Positions 43,066 to 52,346 of a stretch of 64,000 nt of DNA are shown one piece after another; position 1 is the first letter of the stretch; each line of letters starts with the position of its first letter. A model generated the notes under the pieces. The model ran no database searches. It saw only the letters and a program-made list of their open reading frames with translations, and was not told the origin of the DNA. Origin of the DNA: Megaustenia siamemsis (lineage: Eukaryota > Mollusca > Gastropoda > Stylommatophora > Ariophantidae); NCBI GenBank assembly GCA_032433765.1, contig JAVIAB010000073.1, positions 59,539,065 to 59,603,064 of the forward strand. The letters run 5' to 3'. A program made the translations under genes and the position numbers.

Positions 43066-43385
43066 ATCTCTGAAAGACTTCTCCATCTGTGAAAACGACT
43101 GGCAACATCTGGCAAGTGATCGCACATCATGGAGAGCACGTATAAGGAACGGTATAACAACATTTGAGACTGTTCTAAGACAGGACTTAGAAGAGAAGAG
43201 ACTCATGAAAAAGGATGGTAAACCCTGTGGACCAGCGAGCCTGACCTGTTCATTATGTGACCGCGTGTGTTTGTCAAACATTGGTAGAATTAGCCACGAG
43301 AGAAGCTGTTCGGCAAAAACAATACCTCAAAAAAATACGCAATAGCCTCCACTAGACCGTCTGACAAGACGAAAAGGGCCATATA
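43066..43385 (+). mobile_element. LINE C-terminal fragment with zinc-finger tail
   Basis: A long + frame reads LKDFSICENDWQHLASDRTS, WRARIRNGITTFETVLRQDL, EEKRLMKKDGKPCGPASLTC, then SLCDRVCLSNIGRISHERSC. The W..LA.DR..WR block followed by a C-x2-C...H-x4-C finger is the same arrangement as at 21590-22030. The finger residues are intact here. No RT is present. Confidence 0.82.
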
Positions 43386-43506
43386 TATATTCATTACCAA
43401 ATTTCACATATGAGAATAAAGACTACCATCTTAGGTGTGTGCCTGTTTTAGTTGTGATTGCAGAGTCAACTTTTATCCCTGATTACATACCTTGTCTGTT
43501 TCTCTT

Positions 43507-43553
43507 TATAACCCAATGATGATCCACTTGAGTATTTTTTTTATATTAGACTT
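43507..43553. repeat. About 45-bp direct repeat, left copy
   Basis: TATAACCCAATGATGATCCA, a six-base extra segment, then ATTTTTTTTATATTAGACTT. The copy at 44137-44177 lacks the extra bases. The two flank the family A scrap. Confidence 0.85.
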
Positions 43554-44130
43554 GGCTTACCATAAAAAATCTTAAATACTATTAAAGACATGTATGATTG
43601 TTACACATGTGCAGTTTGAACAGAGGAAGGACTATGATTGTTACACATGTGCAGTTTGAACAGAGGAAGGACTATGATTGTTACACATGTGCAGTTTGAA
43701 CAGAGGAAGGACTATGATTGTTACACATGTGCAGTTTGAACAGAGGAAGGACTATGATTGTTACACATGTGCAGTTTGAACAGAGGAAGGACTATGATTG
43801 TTACACATGTGCAGTTTGAACAGAGGAAGGACTATGATTGTTACACATGTGCAGTTTGAACAGAGGAAGGACTATGATTGTTACACATGTGCAGTTTGAA
43901 CAGAGGAAGGACTATGATTGTTACGCATGTGCAGTTTGAACAGAGGAAGGACTATGATTGTTACACATGTGCAGTTTGAACAGAGGAAGGACTATGATTG
44001 TTACACATGTGCAGTTTGAACAGAGGAAGGACTATGATTGTTACACATGTGCAGTTTGAACAGAGGAAGGACTGAGCGAATGTTTCCAGATAGAAACAGG
44101 GGTAAAACAATGATGTATTTTATCCGTGCC
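43554..44130 (+). mobile_element. LINE family A internal RT fragment with 12-copy expansion
   Basis: Matches copy 1 from about 17360 (GGCTTACCAT) to about 17490 (TGTATTTTATC), covering the region around KDMYDGYTCAVRTEEGLSEC, with substitutions and stops. Within it, 43594-44073 is exactly twelve 40-bp units (ATGATTGTTACACATGTGCA, GTTTGAACAGAGGAAGGACT), nearly without variation (one G in a unit near 43924). Both ends of the LINE are missing, which is unusual for a TPRT product. Confidence 0.9.
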
Positions 44131-44136
44131 TACAAT

Positions 44137-44177
44137 TATAACCCAATGATGATCCAATATTTTTTTATATTAGACTT
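44137..44177. repeat. About 45-bp direct repeat, right copy
   Basis: TATAACCCAATGATGATCCA followed by ATATTTTTTTATATTAGACT plus T, matching 43507-43553 apart from a small gap. Confidence 0.85.
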
Positions 44178-44729
44178 TAAACTTACCCTAGAGTGTTCAG
44201 TGATGATGTAACATAACTTACGTTTATGGACTTCTTTAGGAACATTCTTAATCTGTGTTCTGTCAACGACTGCCTCTCATTGTGCGTGCTTAAAAAGATG
44301 TTAAGTGGCCATAGATGCATTGTTTATGTGGTTTACAGCAACTTGTGATATCTGAGTCTTTCAGCCCAATGTATTTTATTTACCATGCAAGTTTTTGGTG
44401 CAGGGTTTTTCTTTTAATCCCAACTCACTTGACCAGATTGATTGGCCTGTTACCAGCACCACTGCTGGGAGGTTAAGTAATGTATCTATTAAATGGTGCT
44501 GACAGAAACAGTCAGCTATGAGTTGTAGATAACTTTCAGTCCAGGTTTTGTCTGGCACCTTGGTCTCTATTGAGTTTAATTTAGAGTGACTATTTCTTTC
44601 TTTTATCTTGCCTAGGATATGTGTTCAGAACTGAAGCATATGTTACTTCATGATTTTTCAGTTTTATTATTATTTAACAATATTGGCAAATGACTGTAAT
44701 TGTGAACTTAATCTAATTTTTTTCTGCAG
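44178..44729. other. Intron L, last part
   Basis: 44310-44570 shares patchy order with 7700-7960 and may be an old dispersed repeat. Otherwise nothing recognised before the exon M polypyrimidine tract. Confidence 0.35.
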
Positions 44730-44882
44730 CTCAAGAAGGACTATCTGGACGATCTTGGAGACACACTGGATGTTGTGGTGATTGGTGGGTATTTGGGCAC
44801 AGGCAAGAGGACAGGGAAATATGGAGGCTTCTTACTTGCCTGTTATGATGAGACAAACGAGGAGTTCCAGACCATATGTAAG
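44730..44882 (+). CDS. LIG1: DNA ligase 1 exon M (motif V, start of OB-fold)
   Basis: A 153-nt, 51-codon exon after TTTTCTGCAG. It reads [40 protein letters not shown] and [16 protein letters not shown] completes motif V. The remainder is the start of the OB-fold (human [26 protein letters not shown]). The family places an exon end after AICK, which here gives AAG followed by GCAAGT, a good GC-AG donor. A GT donor 5 nt earlier (ATAT/GTAAGG) is the alternative and would shift the phase. The last 19 nt of the exon are repeated about 100 times in the array that follows. Confidence 0.93.
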
Positions 44883-47800
44883 GCAAGTATAACGACACTG
44901 GTGCTAGAGCGTTTTGACACTGTTCCAGACCATATGTAAGGCAAGTATAAAGACACTGGTGCTAGAGCGTTTTGACACTGTTCCAGACCATATGTAAGGC
45001 AAGTATAAAGACACTGGTGCTAGAGCATTTTGACACTGTTCCAGACCATATGTAAGGCAAGTATAAAGACACTGGTGCTAGAGCGTTTTGACACTGTTCC
45101 AGACTATATGTAAGGCAAGTATAAAGACACTGGTGCTAGAGCATTTTGACACTGTTCCAGACCATATGTAAGGCAAGTATAAAGACACTGGTGCTAGAGC
45201 GTTTTGACACTGTTCCAGACCATATGTAAGGCAAGTATAAAGACACTGGTGCTAGAGCATTTTGACACTGTTCCAGACCATATGTAAGGCAAGTATAAAG
45301 ACACTGGTTCTAGAGCATTTTGACACTGTTCCAGACCATATGTAAGGCAAGTATATAGACACTGGTGCTAGAGCATTTTGACACTGTTCCAGACCATATG
45401 TAAGGCAAGTATAAAGACACTCACTGGTGCTAGAGCATTTTGACACTGTTCCAGACCATATGTAAGGCAAGTATAAAGACACCGGTGCTAGAGTGTTTTG
45501 ACACTGTTCCAGACCATATGTAAGGCAAGTATAAAGACACTGGTGCTAGAGCATTTTGACACTGTTCCAGACCATATGTAAGGCAAGTATAAAGACACTG
45601 GTGCTAGAGCATTTTGACACTGTTCCAGACCATATGTAAGGCAAGTATAAAGACACTGGTGCTAGAGCATTTTGACACTGTTCCAGACCATATGTAAGGC
45701 AAGTATAAAGACACTGGTGCTAGAGCATTTTGACACTGTTCCAGACCATATGTAAGGCAAGTATAAAGACACTCACTGGTGCTAGAGTGTTTTGACACTG
45801 TTCTAGACCATATGTAAGGCAAGTATAAAGACACCGGTGCTAGAGTGTTTTGACACTGTTCCAGACCATATGTAAGGCAAGTATAAAGACACTGGTGCTA
45901 GAGCATTTTGACACTGTTCCAGACCATATGTAAGGCAAGTATAAAGACACTCACTGGTGCTAGAGCATTTTGACACTGTTCCAGACCATATGTAAGGCAA
46001 GTATAAAGACACTGGTGCTAGAGCATTTTGACACTGTTCCAGACCATATGTAAGGCAAGTATAAAGACACTGGTGCTAGAGCATTTTGACACTGTTCCAG
46101 ACCATATGTAAGGCAAGTATAAAGACACTGGTGCTAGAGCGTTTTGACAGTGTTCCAGACCATATGTAAGGCAAGTATAAAGACACCGGTGCTAGAGCGT
46201 TTTGACACTGTTCCAGACCATATGTAAGGCAAGTATAAAGACACTGATGCTAGAGCATTTTGACACTGTTCCAGACCATATGTAAGGCAAGTATAAAGAA
46301 ACTGGTGCTGTAGTGTTTTGACACTGTTCCAGACCATATGTAAGGCAAGTATAAAGACACTGGTGCTAGAGTGTTTTGACACTGTTCCAGACCATATGTA
46401 AGGCAAGTATAAAGACACTGGTGCTAGAGTGTTTTGACACTGTTCTAGACCATATGTAAGGCAAGTATAAAGACACTGGTGCTAGAGCATTTTGACACTG
46501 TTCCAGACCATATGTAAGGCAAGTATAAAGACACTGGTGCTAGAGCATTTTGACACTGTTCCAGACCATATGTAAGGCAAGTATAAAGACACTGGTGCTA
46601 GAGCATTTTGACACTGTTCCAGACCATATGTAAGGCAAGTATAAAGACACTGGTGCTAGAGCATTTTGACACTGTTCCAGACCATATATAAGGCAAGTAT
46701 AAAGACACTCACTGGTGCTAGAGTGTTTTGACACTGTTCTAGACCATATGTAAGGCAAGTATAAAGACACTGGTGCTAGAGTGTTTTGACACTGTTCCAG
46801 ACCATATGTACGGCAAGTATAAAGAATTCACTGGTGCTAGAGCATTTTGACACTGTTCCAGACCATATGTAAGGCAAGTATAAAGACACTCACTGGTGCT
46901 ATAGCATTTTGACACTGTTCTAGACCATATGTAAGGCAAGTATAAAGACACTCACTGGTGCTAGAGCGTTTTGACACTTTTCCAGACCATATGTAAGGCA
47001 AGTATAAAGACACTGGTGCTAGAGCATTTTGACACTGTTCCAGACCATATGTAAGGCAAGTATAAAGACACTGGTGCTATAGCGTTTTGACACTGTTCCA
47101 GACCATATGTAAGGCAAATATAAAGACACTGGTGCTAGAGCATTTTGACACTGTTCCAGACCATATGTAAGGCAAGCATAAAGACACCGGTGCTAGAGTG
47201 TTTTGACACTGTTCCAGACCATATGTAAGGCAAGTATAAAGACACTGATGCTAGAGCATTTTGACACTTTTCCAGACCATATGTAAGGCAAGTATAAAGA
47301 CACTGGTGCTAGAGTGTTTTGACACTGTTCCAGACCATATGTAAGGCAAGTATAAAGACACCGGTGCTAGAGTGTTTTGACACTGTTCCAGACCATATGT
47401 AAGGCAAGTATAAAGACACTCACTGGTGCTAGAGCGTTTTGACACTGTTCTAGACCATATGTAAGGCAAGTATAAAGACACTGGTGCTAGAGTGTTTTGA
47501 CACTGTTCTAGACCATATGTAAGGCAAGTATAAAGACACCGGTGCTAGAGTGTTTTGACACTGTTCTAGACCATATGTAAGGCAAGTATAAAGACACTCA
47601 CTGGTGCTAGAGCGTTTTGACACTTTTCTAGACCATATGTAAGGCAAGTATAAAGACACTGGTGCTAGAGCATTTTGACACTGTTCCAGACCATATGTAA
47701 GGCAAGTATAAAGACACTGGTGCTATAGCGTTTTGACACTGTTCCAGACCATATGTAAGGCAAGTATAAAGACACGGTGCTAGAGCGTTTTGACACTGTT

Positions 47801-50800
47801 CCAGACCATATGTAAGGCAAGCATAAAGACACCGGTGCTAGAGCGTTTTAACACTGTTCCAGACCATATGTAAGGCAAGTATAAAGACACTGGTGGTAGA
47901 GCGTTTTGACACTGTTCCAGACCATATGTAAGGCAAGTATAAAGACACGGTGCTAGAGTGTTTTGACACTGTTCCAGACCATATGTAAGGCAAGTATAAA
48001 GACACTCACTGGTGCTAGATCGTTTTGACACTGTTCTAGACCATATGTAAGGCAAGTATAAAGACACTGGTGCTAGAGCATTTTGACACTGTTCCAGACC
48101 ATATGTAAGGCAAGTATAAAGACACTGGTGCTAGAGCGTTTTGACACTGTTCCAGACCATATGTAAGGCAAGTATAAAGACACCGGTGCTAGAGCGTTTT
48201 GACAGTGTTCCAGACCATATGTAAGGCAAGTATAAAGACACCGGTGCTAGAGCGTTTTGACACTGTTCCAGACCATATGTAAGGCAAGTATAAAGACACT
48301 GATGCTAGAGCATTTTGACACTGTTCCAGACCATATGTAAGGCAAGTATAAAGAAACTGGTGCTGTAGTGTTTTGACACTGTTCCAGACCATATGTAAGG
48401 CAAGTATAAAGACACTGGTGCTAGAGTGTTTTGACACTGTTCCAGACCATATGTAAGGCAAGTATAAAGACACTGGTGCTAGAGTGTTTTGACACTGTTC
48501 TAGACCATATGTAAGGCAAGTATAAAGACACTGGTGCTAGAGCATTTTGACACTGTTCCAGACCATATGTAAGGCAAGTATAAAGACACTGGTGCTAGAG
48601 CATTTTGACACTGTTCCAGACCATATGTAAGGCAAGTATAAAGACACTCACTGGTGCTAGAGTGTTTTGACACTGTTCTAGACCATATGTAAGGCAAGTA
48701 TAAAGACACTGGTGCTAGAGTGTTTTGACACTGTTCCAGACCATATGTACGGCAAGTATAAAGAATTCACTGGTGCTAGAGCATTTTGACACTGTTCCAG
48801 ACCATATGTAAGGCAAGTATAAAGACACTCACTGGTGCTATAGCATTTTGACACTGTTCTAGACCATATGTAAGGCAAGTATAAAGACACTCACTGGTGC
48901 TAGAGCGTTTTGACACTTTTCCAGACCATATGTAAGGCAAGTATAAAGACACTGGTGCTAGAGCATTTTGACACTGTTCCAGACCATATGTAAGGCAAGT
49001 ATAAAGACACTGGTGCTATAGCGTTTTGACACTGTTCCAGACCATATGTAAGGCAAATATAAAGACACTGGTGCTAGAGCATTTTGACACTGTTCCAGAC
49101 CATATGTAAGGCAAGCATAAAGACACCGGTGCTAGAGTGTTTTGACACTGTTCCAGACCATATGTAAGGCAAGTATAAAGACACTGATGCTAGAGCATTT
49201 TGACACTGTTCCAGACCATATGTAAGGCAAGTATAAAGACACTGGTGCTAGAGTGTTTTGACACTGTTCCAGACCATATGTAAGGCAAGTATAAAGACAC
49301 CGGTGCTAGAGTGTTTTGACACTGTTCCAGACCATATGTAAGGCAAGTATAAAGACACTCACTGGTGCTAGAGCGTTTTGACACTGTTCTAGACCATATG
49401 TAAGGCAAGTATAAAGACACTGGTGCTAGAGTGTTTTGACACTGTTCTAGACCATATGTAAGGCAAGTATAAAGACACCGGTGCTAGAGTGTTTTGACAC
49501 TGTTCTAGACCATATGTAAGGCAAGTATAAAGACACTCACTGGTGCTAGAGCGTTTTGACACTTTTCTAGACCATATGTAAGGCAAGTATAAAGACACTG
49601 GTGCTAGAGCATTTTGACACTGTTCCAGACCATATGTAAGGCAAGTATAAAGACACTGGTGCTATAGCGTTTTGACACTGTTCCAGACCATATGTAAGGC
49701 AAGTATAAAGACACCGGTGCTAGAGCGTTTTGACACTGTTCCAGACCATATGTAAGGCAAGCATAAAGACACCGGTGCTAGAGCGTTTTAACACTGTTCC
49801 AGACCATATGTAAGGCAAGTATAAAGACACTGGTGGTAGAGCGTTTTGACACTGTTCCAGACCATATGTAAGGCAAGTATAAAGACACCGGTGCTAGAGT
49901 GTTTTGACACTGTTCCAGACCATATGTAAGGCAAGTATAAAGACACTCACTGGTGCTAGATCGTTTTGACACTGTTCTAGACCATATGTAAGGCAAGTAT
50001 AAAGACACTGGTGCTAGAGCATTTTGACACTGTTCCAGACCATATGTAAGGCAAGTATAAAGACACTGGTGCTAGAGCGTTTTGACACTGTTCCAGACCA
50101 TATGTAAGGCAAGTATAAAGACACCGGTGCTAGAGTGTTTTGACACTGTTCCAGACCATATGTAAGGCAAGTATAAAGACACTGGTGCTAGAGCGTTTTG
50201 ACACTGTTCCAGACCATATGTAAGGCAAGTATAAAGACACTGGTGCTAGAGCGTTTTGACACTGTTCCAGACCATATGTAAGGCAAGTATAAAGACACTC
50301 ACTGGTGCTAGATCGTTTTGACACTGTTCTAGACCATATGTAAGGCAAGTATAAAGACACTGGTGCTAGAGCATTTTGACACTGTTCCAGACCATATGTA
50401 AGGCAAGTATAAAGACACTGGTGCTAGAGCGTTTTGACACTGTTCCAGACCATATGTAAGGCAAGTATAAAAACACCGGTGCTAGAGCGTTTTGACACTG
50501 TTCCAGACCATATGTAAGGCAAGCATAAAGACACCGGTGCTAGAGCGTTTTGACACTGTTCCAGACCATATGTAAGGCAAGTATAAAGACACTGGTGCTA
50601 GAGCGTTTTGACACTGTTCCAGACCATATGTAAGGCAAGTATAAAGACACTGGTGCTAGAGCGTTTTGACACTGTTCCAGACCATATGTAAGGCAAGTAT
50701 AAAGACACCGGTGCTAGAGTGTTTTGACACTGTTCCAGACCATATGTAAGGCAAGTATAAAGACACTGGTGCTAGAGCGTTTTGACACTGTTCCAGACCA

Positions 50801-50970
50801 TATGTAAGGCAAGTATAAAGACACTGGTGCTAGAGCGTTTTGACACTGTTCCAGACCATATGTAAGGCAAGTATAAAGACACTCACTGGTGCTACAGCGT
50901 TTTGACACTGTTCTAGACCATATGTAAGGCAAGTATAAAGACACCGGTGCTAGAGTGTTTTGACACTGTA
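44864..50970 (+). repeat. 58-bp array (about 100 copies) built from the exon M donor junction
   Basis: Each unit is the last 19 nt of exon M (GTTCCAGACCATATGTAAG) plus the first 39 nt of the intron (GCAAGTATAAAGACACTGGT, GCTAGAGCGTTTTGACACT). Some units are 62 bp with an extra CACT. Unit one is the genuine junction; it alone has GTATAACGACAC. Every unit therefore repeats both candidate donors (ATAT/GTAAGG and AAG/GCAAGT). Unit variants (GCATTTT, GTGTTTT, GCGTTTT, TTCTAGACC) show a large internal duplication: 46134-48190 recurs from 48189. The minus-strand open frames here are by-products. Confidence 0.97.
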
Positions 50971-51383
50971 CCGAGATCATACTGTGCCAAAATCACACCA
51001 TGTGGTTATGAAAGATTAGAATGTTGTTGCTGTCTTATTACAGTAATGAATTAATCGTCAAAAAGTGCAAATATAGCGTCATTAGCGATACAGTACACCC
51101 ACTTAACAAGTGAATGCTAAGAGGGAGATTATGAATAAATGATTTATTGATTGATAATGATGATGAATGATTGAATCTGCATCACTGCACTATAATCAAA
51201 CTCATGGGTGTCAGTCTGTCTTTTCAGACAATGAAGGGTGTGCACATTGATGACTTCCTTGGTGCACTAGCTGTACATTCGTTAGACTTGCTTGTTTTCC
51301 ATTTGTTCCTTGTTCAGCTTTAAATTCCTGCAGTCAGAATTTGATGGACTAAACAACTGTTGTTGTATCTTCCTTCTCCACAG
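50971..51383. other. Intron M stretch: nothing firmly recognised
   Basis: Unique-looking AT-rich DNA. The segment CACCCACTTAACAAGTGAAT at about 51097 resembles CATCCACTTAACAAGGGAAC at 51744, hinting at a further dispersed repeat. Confidence 0.4.
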
Positions 51384-51667
51384 AGGATTGGCTGGTCTTT
51401 AGATAAGACATTGGCCTCTGGACAGAAAGGTTCTGAGTTCGAATCCTGCCTAAATCGATGGAAATTTTTCCTTTGAATCCATGGTTTCTTCATGGCTTTA
51501 ACTTCCTCTGGTCATTAGATCTGTCTAGTTCTTTCAGATAAAGGTGAAAAACAGGAAGTCCTGTTTGCACTCTGGACACATTAAAGAAACCTTGTCAGTT
51601 AAAAGTAAAAAAGGGTAGGCTAAAGATGGCTGCAGCCCAGGAACAATTGTTGAATTATAAATCAACC
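51384..51667 (+). mobile_element. tRNA-derived SINE, copy 2
   Basis: tRNA-like head with an A-box-like region (GGCTGGTCTTTAGATAAGAC) and a perfect B box GTTCGAATCC at 51437-51446. It then follows the body of 31600-31883: CCATGGTTTCTTCATGGCTT, AAAAACAGGAAGTCC, AAAAAAGGGTAGGCTAAAGA, TGGCTGCAGCCC. It ends near TTGAATTATAAATCAACCC. Confidence 0.8.
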
Positions 51668-51901
51668 CATGCTGAAGACAGATGTGTCAGACAACACAAA
51701 TACTGTGACTTGTTGCGATAAACAAAAAACACAAAGCATCCACATCCACTTAACAAGGGAACACTAAGAAGAAGAACCATCATACAATAGGTCTGCTTCC
51801 AGTATAACTCTCTCTTGATGGTTAGGATCCACATTCTCTGTGAGGCCAGCACAACTGCTCTTTAATTGGAAATAACCTCCACTTGATAGGGCAATAAATC
51901 C

Positions 51902-52346
51902 ATTTAGTTTTATTTTACCCGTTCCTAGCCATCTTGTTTCACACATTCCCAGAATATCTATCTTGTAGTTTGACATTTCTGCTGCTACCTGTGCAGCTTT
52001 TCCTTGTTCGTTTAGGGTACGAACATTCCAGGTGCCAATTCTGGAGGATTTCCTGGTAGACAAAGGGTGAGTAGGCAACCCGGACTCCTTGCAGCTTTCT
52101 CCGGTTTGTGTCATATGTCTCTTAGACAGAGAGTCCTTCTCTTTCCTGGATGGCGGATTTATTTTTTCTCTCTTTGACTTGTCCATGTTTGTGAAGTTTT
52201 TTCGGCTTTTTTTTTTTTTTTTTAAACAGTATGGGATAGCCAGTCTCATGCCCAACGCTCCTTTCTCGCCTCTTACGAACATGCCTGGTAGGGTACAGCG
52301 CCACTATTCTTTACTCCCCTTTTGGGCCCCTGTAGCGCACGGGCAC
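51902..52346 (-). mobile_element. LINE family B, 5'-end-only fragment
   Basis: On the minus strand this carries the leader (GTACCCTACCAGGCATGTTC) and the first part of the ORF (IGTWNVRTLNEQGKAAQVAA, ILGMCETRWLGTGKIKLN), collinear with 32180-32620. It stops abruptly at AAACTAAAT. Everything 3' of that is missing. The other edge abuts the 28-bp satellite inside the leader (GCGCACGGGC, then ACCACTCCC). LINE remnants are normally 5'-truncated, so a 3'-less piece suggests deletion or rearrangement. Confidence 0.85.

Larger units (their letters stand above)
681..44882 (+). other. LIG1: LIG1 gene body, partial (13 internal exons A-M)
   Basis: Partial gene for ATP-dependent DNA ligase 1, the nuclear enzyme that seals nicks between Okazaki fragments and in excision repair, acting with PCNA. 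Thirteen exons were assembled by reading frame: 681-770, 5983-6039, 7395-7567, 9798-9862, 14373-14474, 18697-18865, 20843-20942, 22236-22321, 27350-27465, 29492-29698, 36738-36954, 42460-42542 and 44730-44882. Their phases join without a frameshift or stop. They total 1618 nt, about 539 codons, of a protein normally near 900 residues. Visible landmarks are the KYDG adenylation motif (exon I), DSEAVAWD (exon J), [11 protein letters not shown] (exon K), EGLMVK (exon L) and LKLKKDY across exons L and M. The N-terminal PCNA-binding part and the C-terminal half of the OB-fold lie outside the window. Twelve introns begin with GT; the last may begin with GC. Intronic LINEs and satellites account for nearly all the length. 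The intact frame over 13 exons argues against a pseudogene. Confidence 0.95.

Noticed and set aside
43594..44073. CRISPR-like array of 40-bp units
   Set aside because: Units are contiguous with no unique spacers, and the unit is LINE RT sequence in an animal gene.
681..44882. LIG1 pseudogene or DNA ligase 3/4
   Set aside because: Thirteen exons keep phase and all the active-site motifs that fall in the window. Sequence around motif I and the [16 protein letters not shown] and GKRTGKYGG blocks fits LIG1.
45252..50980. Many minus-strand open frames of 65-95 residues with a repeated pattern, a possible repeat protein
   Set aside because: They arise because the 58-bp unit lacks stops in that strand over a few units. 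They start and stop wherever unit length shifts and lie antisense to LIG1.
51226..51300. Next LIG1 exon after TCTTTTCAG at 51219-51227
   Set aside because: The downstream frames do not read the expected GTGF..E.L sequence and hit stops; the true next exon is not in the window.
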